Shown piece after piece: positions 1 through 8,505 of a DNA stretch of 57,904 bases; position 1 is the stretch's first letter; every line of letters begins with the position of its first letter. This stretch comes from Prochlorococcus sp. AG-402-K22. GTDB taxonomy: Bacteria > Cyanobacteriota > Cyanobacteriia > PCC-6307 > Cyanobiaceae. The DNA is taken from positions 1-57,904 of the forward strand of contig QCIJ01000012.1 in NCBI GenBank assembly GCA_003216755.1, read 5' to 3'. Position numbers and translations under genes: made by a program. The notes beneath the pieces were generated by a model, which was given only the letters and a program-made list of their open reading frames with translations, did no database searches and was not told where the DNA came from.

Positions 1-2
1 GA

Positions 3-545
3 AATCTTAGAAATAGTTTTGATAAAAATATTGTTGATAAAAAGGTTGATAAAATTTTCGAAACTGGAAGACAATTTGTTGATGGAGTATCTGGTGCTAG
101 GCCAGGAAAAAGAAGGAATTCAGATTTTCAAGGAATAACAAGTAAGAGTGTTAAAAAAGTAGGAAGATGGGTATCTGAAAAAGTGGATTTATTTTTTGAT
201 GAAGATAATGATGATTGGAATGATGAGAATTTTTACGATGATAACAGCGATATTAAGACATTTTCCAGAGAATCAAATTCTTATGAATTTGCTAAACAGC
301 ACTCAAAAAGACCTTTAGAAGCAATATCTTTAAGGCAACAAAAAAATTTACAGACAACTGAGCAAAAAATATTACCTTACGTGAAAGAGAGTAAGGACGA
401 AGATTGGCCAGATGAAATGGATTTCAAAGTTGAAAGATGGCAAAGAGCTTCAGAAAAAGAGAATAATATTTCGAGAGATCAATCAAACCAACAAGTTCAA
501 TCAAAATCAAGAAATCTTCCCAGATCAAGAAGAAGAAGAGTATAG
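3..545 (+). CDS. Unrecognised protein, C-terminal part (5' end outside window)
   Basis: The reading frame is open from the window edge to a TAG at 543-545, giving 180 visible residues. An in-frame GTG lies at 183, but the frame continues upstream without a stop, so the true start is probably outside the window. The visible part is polar. A moderately basic stretch (SGARPGKRRNS) is followed by a strongly acidic patch starting near LFFDEDNDDW, then a Lys/Glu/Gln-rich tail ending in an Arg cluster (RSRRRRV). No transmembrane segment or recognised motif is seen, and the tail looks disordered. Its last 21 bases overlap the end of the convergent chorismate lyase gene. I do not recognise the family and assign no function. 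Confidence 0.6.
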   Translation, partial: NLRNSFDKNIVDKKVDKIFETGRQFVDGVSGARPGKRRNSDFQGITSKSVKKVGRWVSEKVDLFFDEDNDDWNDENFYDDNSDIKTFSRESNSYEFAKQHSKRPLEAISLRQQKNLQTTEQKILPYVKESKDEDWPDEMDFKVERWQRASEKENNISRDQSNQQVQSKSRNLPRSRRRRV

Positions 546-1070
546 TTTCGTAAATTCTTTGATTCCTGAATAGCCTAATAAAGTTTCTAAATGTGGATTG
601 AATACTTCTCTAATAATTGTTAGTGGCTTTTTGTCTCGAAAAAATCTATAATTTCTTGACCAGAATGGACCTTTAAAACAAAATTGATCCTCTAACCAAT
701 TTGAATTAACAAGTGAAATTCGGTCAACTTCTCTAAACAATTCTGATCTGTCTTGTGTCAAATTCTTCCAAATTGGTTCTTCTTTGGCTTTTAAATTTTC
801 ATTCACTTGTTCTGCATTCCACCAACTTTCAGCCCATGCTAGGTTTTTATTATTGTTTTTAATCCATACTTGTCTTCTAATTAAAGGTCCATTTAATTGA
901 TTTAATTCTTTAGGACCTTCTTCAATGAATAGATGATCTACTCGCATTGAAATTAATTTAATTTTCGTCTCTTGATTAGTTAAAAGATGTAAATGTCTAG
1001 TGGGACTTCCATCCCCAAGCAGCATTAATTTCCATGGTCCAGATATTTTTGGTAATGAATTTTTCACCAA
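525..1070 (-). CDS. Chorismate lyase-like protein (DUF98/Ycf21 family)
   Basis: The protein resembles the cyanobacterial/plastid Ycf21 (DUF98) family. That family is thought to release pyruvate from chorismate to give 4-hydroxybenzoate, the ring precursor of plastoquinone. Support is the family-like block LLGDGSPTRHLHLLT near the N-terminus and the C-terminal pattern YRFFRDKKPLTIIREVFNP. The listed start is a TTG at 1070, with an in-frame GTG at 1067. The frame stays open upstream to a stop at 1134-1136, and the upstream residues (including ILWEEKAS) look like coding sequence. A longer form could start at a CTG at 1128-1130, overlapping the mnmG stop as CTGA. The gene is probably co-transcribed with mnmG. 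The family is fairly certain, the start is not. Confidence 0.78.
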   Translation of the reverse strand: MVKNSLPKISGPWKLMLLGDGSPTRHLHLLTNQETKIKLISMRVDHLFIEEGPKELNQLNGPLIRRQVWIKNNNKNLAWAESWWNAEQVNENLKAKEEPIWKNLTQDRSELFREVDRISLVNSNWLEDQFCFKGPFWSRNYRFFRDKKPLTIIREVFNPHLETLLGYSGIKEFTKLYSSSS

Positions 1071-1126
1071 AAAAGTAGAGGCTTTTTCTTCCCATAAAAT
1101 TTTTGGTGAGTTAAAAAGTTTATTAT

Positions 1127-3115
1127 TCAGTGCTCAGAGGAATGCTTTAAAGATGATAACTTTTTTTCGACAAAAATATTTGCCTTTTCTTTTTTTATTT
1201 CGCTTATTTTTAGCCAAACAAGTAATGCAGTTAAATCAGCTTTGCTTACTCCAGGAATTTTTGAAGCATCACCAAAATTTTTTGGCTTTATCTTATTCAA
1301 ATTTTCTCTAGCTTCTAAAGATAATGTATCTATCTTTTCATAATTTATTTCTTTAGGCAGAGATTTACAGCTTTGACGATTTATTTGTTCAATGTTGTTT
1401 TTTTGTCTTTTAAGGTAACCCTCGTATTTAATATCTATTTCAACACCTTCCTGTATTGAAGAACCTAGATTTCTTTCATCCAAATTATATTTAATTAGAT
1501 CTGAATAATGAAAGTTTGGTCTTTTTAAGAGTTCTTTCAAAGTTGTTGAGCCTTTGATTTTTGATCCCGTTTCTAATTCTATTTTTTTTGATATTTCATC
1601 GGTATTTTTTAAACGAGTGTTATTTAGTCTAAATTTCTCTTCCTCGAGGAGTTTCATTTTTTCTTGATAGGCCGACCATCTTTTCTCATTAATTAGCCCT
1701 ATTTGATAACCTAATGGTGTTAATCTCCTGTCTGCATTATCTCCTCTAAGAGTTAACCTATATTCACTCCTACTAGTGAGAACTCTGTATGGTTCTTTGA
1801 GATCTTTGGTAATTAAATCATTGATCATTGTTCCTATATAACTGCTTTCTCTAGTGAAGATTATTGGATCTTTTTTGTTTAGTTTTCTTGTCGCATTGAC
1901 TCCTGCAACTAATCCTTGTGCTGCTGCTTCTTCATAACCAGTAGTGCCATTAATTTGTCCGGCGCTAAATAAATATTCAATCTCTTTCGTTTCGAGTGAT
2001 GTTTGGAGCTGTGTTGCAGGTATATAGTCATACTCGACAGCATATGCTGGTCGCAACATTTTACATTCACCTAATCCAGGTAACGTCCTTAAAAGTTCTA
2101 ATTGTATATTTTCGGGTAAACCTGTAGAAAATCCTTGTACATATATTTCAGGGGTATTAATTCCTTCTGGTTCTAAGAAAATTTGATGTGATTCTTTATC
2201 AGCAAATTTGACGATTTTATCTTCAATTGATGGACAATATCTTGGCCCCTTACTATCAATAAAACCGCCGTAAATGGGAGTTAAATGTAAATTGTCTCTA
2301 ATTAGTTGATGTGTTTTGGTAGTTGTTCTTGTAATGTGACAACTAACTTGGGGCATATTATTTTTTATATCTGGGTCAAACGAAAAATATTTATCTGCTG
2401 CAGTACTTGGTTGAATATCTAATTCATCAAAAATGATACTTCTTTTATCAACTCTTGCTGGAGTTCCTGTTTTTAAACGTTCTGTTTTGATACCAATTTC
2501 GTGCAAATTTTGAGTAAGACCTTTTGCTGCTTGTTCGCCCGATCTACCAGCTGACATTGATTTATTTCCTATCCATATTCTTCCCTCTAAGAACGTACCA
2601 GCTGTTATGATAACTGATTTTGCTGAATAATAACTACCAAAGAAAGTCATTACACCTTTTATTCTTTTTTTTAAGATTTTTTTTGAGTTCAATCCAATTT
2701 CTTCAGTTTTTGCGATATCTAGTTCAGTAATCATTGCTTCTTTTAATGATAAATTATCTGTATTTTGTAGTATTTCAATCATCTTTTTTGAGTATTCTCT
2801 TTTATCTGTCTGAGCTCTTAATGCCCATACAGCTGGACCTCTACTTGCATTTAATATTCTTTTTTGTATAGCTGTCTCATCAGCTAATTTACCAATAATT
2901 CCACCTAATGCATCAACTTCACGTACCAACTGACTTTTTGCCGGGCCGCCAACAGCTGGGTTGCAAGGTTGCCAGGCAATCCTATCTAAATTGATTGTAA
3001 ATAAGGCTGTAGAAAATCCTAATTTCGCTGTTGTTATAGCTGCTTCGCATCCTGCATGTCCTCCTCCAATAACAATGACGTCAAAAGGTTCATTTGTTGA
3101 GTGATGATCTTCCAT
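1127..3115 (-). CDS. mnmG: tRNA uridine-5-carboxymethylaminomethyl modification enzyme MnmG (GidA)
   Basis: MnmG is the FAD-binding subunit that acts with the GTPase MnmE to modify the wobble uridine (position 34) of tRNAs reading split codon boxes. The 662 residues are a normal length for the family. The N-terminal Rossmann motif [14 protein letters not shown] (about residues 14-27) binds FAD. The conserved [32 protein letters not shown] and [20 protein letters not shown] blocks are all present. The ATG at 3113-3115 is followed by a typical start. The gene lies 12 bases downstream of dnaB and is followed immediately by the chorismate lyase gene, so a dnaB-mnmG-lyase transcript is likely. Confidence 0.97.
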   Translation of the reverse strand: MEDHHSTNEPFDVIVIGGGHAGCEAAITTAKLGFSTALFTINLDRIAWQPCNPAVGGPAKSQLVREVDALGGIIGKLADETAIQKRILNASRGPAVWALRAQTDKREYSKKMIEILQNTDNLSLKEAMITELDIAKTEEIGLNSKKILKKRIKGVMTFFGSYYSAKSVIITAGTFLEGRIWIGNKSMSAGRSGEQAAKGLTQNLHEIGIKTERLKTGTPARVDKRSIIFDELDIQPSTAADKYFSFDPDIKNNMPQVSCHITRTTTKTHQLIRDNLHLTPIYGGFIDSKGPRYCPSIEDKIVKFADKESHQIFLEPEGINTPEIYVQGFSTGLPENIQLELLRTLPGLGECKMLRPAYAVEYDYIPATQLQTSLETKEIEYLFSAGQINGTTGYEEAAAQGLVAGVNATRKLNKKDPIIFTRESSYIGTMINDLITKDLKEPYRVLTSRSEYRLTLRGDNADRRLTPLGYQIGLINEKRWSAYQEKMKLLEEEKFRLNNTRLKNTDEISKKIELETGSKIKGSTTLKELLKRPNFHYSDLIKYNLDERNLGSSIQEGVEIDIKYEGYLKRQKNNIEQINRQSCKSLPKEINYEKIDTLSLEARENLNKIKPKNFGDASKIPGVSKADLTALLVWLKISEIKKEKANIFVEKKLSSLKHSSEH

Positions 3116-3127
3116 TTTAGGATCGAT

Positions 3128-4510
3128 TTAATTAGCTAAATTCCTAAATCTCGTAAATTGAGGTTCAAATAATAATTTAACAGTTCCTACGGGTCCATTT
3201 CTATGTTTAGTGACAATGATTTCTGTAATTCCTCTATCTTCAGTCTCTGGATTATAGTATTCATCTCTATAAATCATTAATACTAAATCTGCGTCTTGTT
3301 CAATAGATCCTGATTCTCTTAGATCGCTTAACATTGGTCTTTTATTTGTTCTAGACTCTACTCCCCTACTAAGCTGAGATAAAGCTACTACTGGTACTTT
3401 TAATTCTCTGGCCATGCTTTTAAGACCTCTGGTTATTCGTGAAAGTTCTTGCACTCTATTATCAGGGGTTGATCCTTCCATTAACTGGAGGTAATCAATT
3501 ACAATTAATCCAAGTTCTTTTTTTTGTTCAGCTATTAATCTTCTGCATAGAGATCTCATCTCTAAAACACTTAAGTTAGGCTTGTCATCTATAAATATTG
3601 GTAATTGACCTAATGAATTGATACCTTCTCCGAGTAATGGCCATTCATCTTGCTGTAATCTTCCTGTTCTTAGCCTGCCACTCTCGATTCCAACTTCCAT
3701 AGAGAGTAATCTATATGTCAACTGTTCTTTACTCATTTCAAGGCTAAATACACACACAGGTAAATCTTGAGATTGTGCAACATTTTTAGCCAGATTAAGA
3801 ACTATTGAAGTTTTCCCCATTGAAGGTCTTCCAGCAACAATTATTAAATCACTTCTTTGGAAACCTTGAGTCATCGCATCAAGGTCGTAGAAATTTACTG
3901 GAATACCAGCTACTGAAGTACCTAAAGATCTTGACTCTATTTCATTGAAAGTAGTTGTAAGAATTTCAGCTGCTTGAGTCAGGCCTTTTGAAGGTTTTTC
4001 TTGACTGATTTCAAATATTTTTTGCTCTGCTTTATCTAGAACTTCATTAGTATCTTGAGTTTGATCAAAACCTAGTTGAACCACTTCATTTCCAGATCTG
4101 ATAAGTTGCCTTCTCATGAATTTGTCGTTAATTAAATTAGCAACTTGTTCTATGGAAGCTGTAGAGGAAACATTTTCAACTAGTTCTACCAGTTTGCTGT
4201 TTCCTCCAATTTTTTCTAGTGATCCATTATCTGCTAACCAAGCACTCATTGATGTTAAATCAGTTGGTTTACCCTGGGTATGCAACATTAATGCTGTTCT
4301 ATAAATCTCTTGATGGGCATTTATATAAAAAGCTTCAGGTTTAATTAAGTCTGCAATTCTTCCGATCGCGTCTGGATCAAGTAGTATGCCACCAAGAACA
4401 GCTTCCTCTGCTTGAATGTTTTGAGGAGGTACTAATCCAGAATTTTCACTATTAAAATCCTTTTTAAAATTTTTATTTTGCCCATTATTAGGAAAAGGTA
4501 CGTAAACCAT
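3128..4510 (-). CDS. dnaB: Replicative DNA helicase DnaB
   Basis: DnaB is the hexameric helicase that unwinds the replication fork. The N-terminal domain begins with the typical PPQNIQAEEAVLGGILLDP (about residues 28-46). The RecA-like domain has a Walker A (GRPSMGKTS), a Walker B ending in VIDYLQLM, and the conserved SRGVESRTNKRPMLSDLRES block. The length of 460 residues is that of an uninterrupted DnaB, so there is no intein, unlike some other cyanobacterial dnaB genes. It lies between rplI and mnmG on the minus strand; linkage of rplI and dnaB is common in bacteria. Confidence 0.97.
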   Translation of the reverse strand: MVYVPFPNNGQNKNFKKDFNSENSGLVPPQNIQAEEAVLGGILLDPDAIGRIADLIKPEAFYINAHQEIYRTALMLHTQGKPTDLTSMSAWLADNGSLEKIGGNSKLVELVENVSSTASIEQVANLINDKFMRRQLIRSGNEVVQLGFDQTQDTNEVLDKAEQKIFEISQEKPSKGLTQAAEILTTTFNEIESRSLGTSVAGIPVNFYDLDAMTQGFQRSDLIIVAGRPSMGKTSIVLNLAKNVAQSQDLPVCVFSLEMSKEQLTYRLLSMEVGIESGRLRTGRLQQDEWPLLGEGINSLGQLPIFIDDKPNLSVLEMRSLCRRLIAEQKKELGLIVIDYLQLMEGSTPDNRVQELSRITRGLKSMARELKVPVVALSQLSRGVESRTNKRPMLSDLRESGSIEQDADLVLMIYRDEYYNPETEDRGITEIIVTKHRNGPVGTVKLLFEPQFTRFRNLAN

Positions 4511-4568
4511 ATCTTTAATTGCTTAGATATATACTCTGGCTACTTTTCAAAATAATGCAACAAATTGA

Positions 4569-5024
4569 TTAACTTGTTACTTCAATATTTACTTCTGCAT
4601 TTACTTCTGGATGTAATTTTATTTTTGCAGTAAAGGAACCTAAATTATGAATATCAGGAACAGTAATGTTTCTTCTGTCAATTTCTTTTTTAGTAGCCGC
4701 TTCTATCGCTTCGGCAACATCCCCATTGGTAACCGTTCCAAAAAGGACACCATCTTCTCCAACCTGTTTTTTGATAGTGAACCTACCTATTGTAGATAAT
4801 GCAGTTTGGAAATCTAAAGCTTCTTGCTTTAATTTATCAGCAGCGATTTTTTCTTTTTCTTTCTTCCTTTCAATTTGTTTAAGGACTGCTGGTGTTACAT
4901 TCATTGCCTTGCCATAAGGTAATAGATAATTTCTTGCGTATCCAGGGGCTACTTCAACTAGATCTCCTTCTTTACCAAGTGATGCGATTGATTCAGTTAA
5001 TGCGACTTGTACTCTTTTAGCCAT
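4569..5024 (-). CDS. rplI: 50S ribosomal protein L9
   Basis: This is L9 of the large ribosomal subunit. The conserved N-terminal RNA-binding domain is clear ([20 protein letters not shown]), followed by a Lys/Glu-rich connecting helix and the C-terminal domain ([19 protein letters not shown]). I chose the ATG at 5022-5024 because L9 proteins begin MAKRVQV. The frame also contains an ATG at 5039, which would add five atypical residues (MFNIF). That start leaves 151 residues, normal for the family. The gene precedes dnaB on the same strand by about 60 bases and follows desC by about 20. Confidence 0.97.
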   Translation of the reverse strand: MAKRVQVALTESIASLGKEGDLVEVAPGYARNYLLPYGKAMNVTPAVLKQIERKKEKEKIAADKLKQEALDFQTALSTIGRFTIKKQVGEDGVLFGTVTNGDVAEAIEAATKKEIDRRNITVPDIHNLGSFTAKIKLHPEVNAEVNIEVTS

Positions 5025-5044
5025 GAAAATATTGAACAATATAG

Positions 5045-5983
5045 TTAATAATAAGACCTAGAGGGTAACTTTACTTTTTTTGCAAGACCAAATTTCGCAA
5101 GAATCTTAATATGTTCCCATGTTATGTCTATCTGACCTCTAAATAATCCCTGTTTTGCCGAATTGGGAAATGCATGATGGTTATTATGCCAACCTTCTCC
5201 AAATGTTAATGCAGCGACCCATGCATTGTTTTTAGATGAATCACCACTTTCAAATGGTGCTTTACCCCAACAATGCGTCGCGGAGTTGACTAGCCAAGTT
5301 ATGTGATAAACAACCACAAGCCTCAATGGGATTCCCCAAAGGACTAGAGCCCATCCTCCAACTCCTAATTTTTGACCTATTGCGTACAAAGAAAGTCCAA
5401 TAGGAATTTGTAAGAATAAAAAATATTTATTTAGAAATCTATAGTATGGATCCTTGATTAAATCTGCACTTAGTTTTGGAACAGCTTTTAGTGCTTCAAC
5501 GTCTTTAAACATCCATCCCATATGACTCCACCAAAACCCCTTTTTACTATTGTGATGATCTACTTCAGTATCTGAAAAAGAGTGGTGATGCCTATGTAAA
5601 CCTACCCAATCTATTGGTCCATGCTGGCAACTTATAGCTCCACAGGTAGCAAAAAATCTTTCTAACCATCTTGGAACAATGAACGATCTGTGTGATAACA
5701 ATCTGTGATATCCAAGAGTTACTCCTAAACAAGCAGTTACCCAGTAAAAAAATAATAATGAATAGACTGCAGGGAGACTCCAAAATTTTGGTTGTATAGC
5801 TACAAGAGAAAGAATATGAATTGCAACCATAAAAACGATTGTTCCCCACGTTTTATGTAGTCTTGGAGGATATCTTTTTGAATGACTGGAAGGTTCCAGT
5901 AATTTTTCTGAGAGTTCTATAACTTTTTCAGCTGGAACAGGTTTTTTTAATTTTGCTGTTTCTTGGAAAATTACTGAATTCAT
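5045..5983 (-). CDS. desC: Fatty acid desaturase, probable delta-9 acyl-lipid desaturase DesC
   Basis: This is a membrane di-iron desaturase that introduces the first double bond into membrane-lipid acyl chains. All three histidine boxes are visible: HRLLSH at residues 93-98, HRHHH at 130-134 and HNNHH at 266-270. The spacing fits delta-9 desaturases of the DesC/OLE1 type. Hydrophobic segments precede the first box (about residues 48-90) and lie between the second and third (about 187-232), consistent with four membrane spans. The N-terminal 40 residues are polar. It is transcribed divergently from the HTH-like gene at 6059. DesC is the best match, but other acyl-lipid desaturases of marine cyanobacteria look similar. 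Confidence 0.88.
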   Translation of the reverse strand: MNSVIFQETAKLKKPVPAEKVIELSEKLLEPSSHSKRYPPRLHKTWGTIVFMVAIHILSLVAIQPKFWSLPAVYSLLFFYWVTACLGVTLGYHRLLSHRSFIVPRWLERFFATCGAISCQHGPIDWVGLHRHHHSFSDTEVDHHNSKKGFWWSHMGWMFKDVEALKAVPKLSADLIKDPYYRFLNKYFLFLQIPIGLSLYAIGQKLGVGGWALVLWGIPLRLVVVYHITWLVNSATHCWGKAPFESGDSSKNNAWVAALTFGEGWHNNHHAFPNSAKQGLFRGQIDITWEHIKILAKFGLAKKVKLPSRSYY

Positions 5984-6032
5984 GATATTGAAATACTATT
6001 TTCAAAATTACCGATATGTAATATTATCATAC

Positions 6033-6038
6033 TATACT
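6033..6038 (+). promoter_or_regulatory. Putative -10 element of the 6059 gene
   Basis: TATACT lies about 20 bases before the GTG start at 6059, in the 75-base divergent region shared with desC. The surrounding sequence is a run of near-repeats (ATACTATACTAT), so the exact hexamer is uncertain. No convincing -35 is seen. Confidence 0.3.
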
Positions 6039-6058
6039 ATTGATAAGTTTAATTATCT

Positions 6059-6757
6059 GTGAGTCTCGGATATCGCGATAAATTATCTAGAGGTCGAAGG
6101 GCTATGGCTCATTTGATACACCTCTGGCATGAAAGAAATGGATGGTCTCACAGAGTTTTGCCATTGCTTTCTGAAGTTCTTGATCTAGGTAAAGTTCATA
6201 ATTCGCAAATTTCTAATCTTAGGAATGGGAAGTTATCTTCGCCAGGTCCTGAAGTTTTTCTTGCTTTAGCTCAAGTTAATACGATTCTTGATCAAGGTAT
6301 TGAAAAAATTAGGGATCGTTTTGAAAGTGATTACCCAGAGTTATGGAAATCTTTGGAAGAGTCTGCATTACCCCTAAAAAATGATTCTGGTAATCCATTG
6401 TCGGCCGGGGAGTTATTCGAGATATTTTCAGGATTAAAATCTCTACCTTCATCTTTTGACTGGTACATAGAAGATGAAGAAGCTTCTGCTTTAAGTGATG
6501 CTCTTTCAGTGCATTTTTGTCAGAATAAGGCTTGGAGATCATGCAAAGTTCAGGTAATGGAAGCCTATGCTGTCAATAAATCTTCCCGTAGAGAACGTTT
6601 TGCTGAGGTAATAGCAGGAATTAGAGATTATACGGCAGAAGAATTAGATGGAGAACTTCTTGATTTATATGAGGCTTCTAAAAAACTTTCTTATTTTCAG
6701 GGTAGGGGACCTAATGCTTTCCTCGCAGAATTAAGAAATTTAGCTTCTGAAAAATAA
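6059..6757 (+). CDS. Conserved protein with XRE-like helix-turn-helix segment
   Basis: The 232-residue protein starts with GTG at 6059. I do not recognise a named family. Residues about 45-75 (HNSQISNLRNGKLSSPGPEV and onward) resemble the recognition-helix region of XRE/Cro-type helix-turn-helix proteins, where SQISxLRNG precedes a hydrophobic helix. The middle and C-terminal parts are soluble, acidic and probably helical (AEELDGELLDLYEASKK). No signal peptide or transmembrane segment is visible. It lies 18 bases before the PLP enzyme gene and heads a four-gene plus-strand run ending with gcvP, so it could be a local regulator. The HTH reading is an inference from pattern alone. Confidence 0.72.
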   Translation: MSLGYRDKLSRGRRAMAHLIHLWHERNGWSHRVLPLLSEVLDLGKVHNSQISNLRNGKLSSPGPEVFLALAQVNTILDQGIEKIRDRFESDYPELWKSLEESALPLKNDSGNPLSAGELFEIFSGLKSLPSSFDWYIEDEEASALSDALSVHFCQNKAWRSCKVQVMEAYAVNKSSRRERFAEVIAGIRDYTAEELDGELLDLYEASKKLSYFQGRGPNAFLAELRNLASEK

Positions 6758-6775
6758 CATGAATTTTCATAATAA

Positions 6776-8068
6776 ATGACGCTTAACAATAACTTAAAAC
6801 TGGCTGAAAACGCTGTTCTTTCTGTCGAAGAGAGTTTAAGTAAAGTTTTCCAAGAAAGGTCCAATCAGGTTTTCCAGAAATTAGACAATATTTTGACAAT
6901 TTTTAAGGAAGAAAAAGTTTCTACTAATCATTTCAATCAATCTTCTGGCAGTGGTCATGATGATATATCTAGAGAAAAAATTGATGCGGTTTTTGCAAAA
7001 TTGTTTCTTGCCGAAAAGGCAGCTGTGAGGATGCAATTTGTAAGTGGAACGCATGCAATAAGTTCTGTCTTATTTGGAATTCTTAGACCTGGAGATGTAA
7101 TGTTATCTCTTACAGGACAACCATATGACACGTTAGAAGAAGTCATAGGAATAAGGGGAGGAGGAAAAGGCTCACTTAAAGATTTTGAGATTGAATATAA
7201 GCAAATAAATATCTGCGAGAATTTTGATTCTTTTGAAGAAAAAATTGTTCATTCTTTTAAAGAAAATTCATGCAAATTAGTATTCATACAAAAAAGTTGT
7301 GGATATAGTTGGAGAAAATCTCTTACGAATCATCAGATAGAGAAAATTTGTAGTCTTATTCATTCTCTTGATCCTAACTGTATATGTTTTGTTGATAACT
7401 GTTATGGGGAGCTTGTTGAAGATAGTGAACCAATTTCTAAAGGGGCAAATATAATTGCTGGATCATTGATTAAAAATTTGGGAGGAACAATCGTTCCTAC
7501 TGGTGGGTACGTTGCAGGAGATGCAGAGTTGGTTGAGATGGCATGTTCTAGATTAACCTCGCCAGGTATTGGTTCTTCTTCAGGAATAAATTTTGGACTA
7601 GGAAGATTAATTTTGCAGGGTTTGTTTTTAGCACCACAAATTGTTCACGAATCACTAAAAGGTGCTGATATGGTTGCAGCAGTCTTTAAAAATTTGGGAT
7701 TTAAGGTTTTACCAGAGCCAGCAACTTATAGATCTGATCTTATTCAGTCAGTAAGATTGAATAATCCTGATTTGGTACAAAAAGTTTGTCAATCTTTTCA
7801 AAATTCTTCACCAGTAGATTCTTTTCTGAATGTTGTTCCATCATTAATGGATGGATATGATTCAAAATTATTAATGGCAGGAGGTACATTTATTGAAGGT
7901 AGTACAAGTGAATTTTCTGCTGATGCCCCTCTAAGAGATCCTTACAATATTTTTGTTCAAGGTGGTTCTCACATAGCTCACATCAAAATTGCTTTAATTC
8001 GATTATTATCTGAATTATTAGAGGAAAAATTAATTTCAAGGGATTCTCTACTTCCTTTATCAACTTAA
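6776..8068 (+). CDS. PLP-dependent aluminium-resistance / methionine gamma-lyase family protein
   Basis: The protein matches the fold-type I PLP enzymes annotated as aluminium-resistance protein or cystathionine beta-lyase-like (COG4100). Key blocks are the cofactor-contacting VSGTHAISSVLFGILRPGD, the Asp-containing CFVDNCYGELVED, and the Schiff-base lysine region AGSLIKNLGGTIVPTGGYVAG. The C-terminal GGSHIAHIKIALIRLL is also typical. The length of 430 residues is normal for the family. Its substrate in cyanobacteria is not established; the name comes from homologues. It follows the HTH-like gene by 18 bases and precedes gcvH by two, suggesting an operon with glycine cleavage genes. Confidence 0.85.
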   Translation: MTLNNNLKLAENAVLSVEESLSKVFQERSNQVFQKLDNILTIFKEEKVSTNHFNQSSGSGHDDISREKIDAVFAKLFLAEKAAVRMQFVSGTHAISSVLFGILRPGDVMLSLTGQPYDTLEEVIGIRGGGKGSLKDFEIEYKQINICENFDSFEEKIVHSFKENSCKLVFIQKSCGYSWRKSLTNHQIEKICSLIHSLDPNCICFVDNCYGELVEDSEPISKGANIIAGSLIKNLGGTIVPTGGYVAGDAELVEMACSRLTSPGIGSSSGINFGLGRLILQGLFLAPQIVHESLKGADMVAAVFKNLGFKVLPEPATYRSDLIQSVRLNNPDLVQKVCQSFQNSSPVDSFLNVVPSLMDGYDSKLLMAGGTFIEGSTSEFSADAPLRDPYNIFVQGGSHIAHIKIALIRLLSELLEEKLISRDSLLPLST

Positions 8069-8070
8069 TC

Positions 8071-8460
8071 ATGTCTTACAAGTTTCCAGACAACCTCAAC
8101 TATGCTGATACTCATGAATATGTCTTGGAAGAAAATGGATTATTAAAAATTGGAGTTAGTGAATTCGCTATAGATCAATTAGGAGATATTGTTTTTGTTG
8201 AATTAGCTGATCAAGGGGCGACTTTAGAGAAAGGTGAGACTTTTGGAACAATAGAATCAGTTAAGGCCGTTGAGGAAGTCTATATGCCTTTTGCAGGGGA
8301 AATAGTATCTGTAAATGAAAGTGTTATTGAGAACCCTGAGCTTTTACAGAATGATCCGATTGGAGACGGTTGGTTAGTCATTTTGAAAACAGAATCAAAA
8401 GCATCAATTGCTGATTTGATGACTTCTGAGGAATATCAATCAAAGGTTGTACCAAAATAA
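8071..8460 (+). CDS. gcvH: Glycine cleavage system H protein
   Basis: GcvH carries the lipoyl arm that shuttles the aminomethyl group between the P, T and L proteins of the glycine cleavage system. The 129-residue protein has the lipoylation site in GTIESVKAVEEVYMPFAGEI, with the modified lysine at about residue 65. It also has the N-terminal THEYVLEENGLLKIGVSEFA pattern and the PIGDGWLVIL block. The ATG at 8071 is two bases after the upstream stop, so translational coupling is likely. gcvP follows 45 bases downstream. gcvT is not in this window. Confidence 0.97.
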   Translation: MSYKFPDNLNYADTHEYVLEENGLLKIGVSEFAIDQLGDIVFVELADQGATLEKGETFGTIESVKAVEEVYMPFAGEIVSVNESVIENPELLQNDPIGDGWLVILKTESKASIADLMTSEEYQSKVVPK

Positions 8461-8505
8461 GACAAACTTTTTAAAAAGAGCTATTTTAAAGAAAAATATT
8501 TTAAT

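Noticed and set aside
8461..8505. Possible glycine riboswitch before gcvP
   Set aside because: The gap is only 45 bases, AT-rich, with a simple palindrome (CTTTTTAAAAAG). This is too short for the aptamer.
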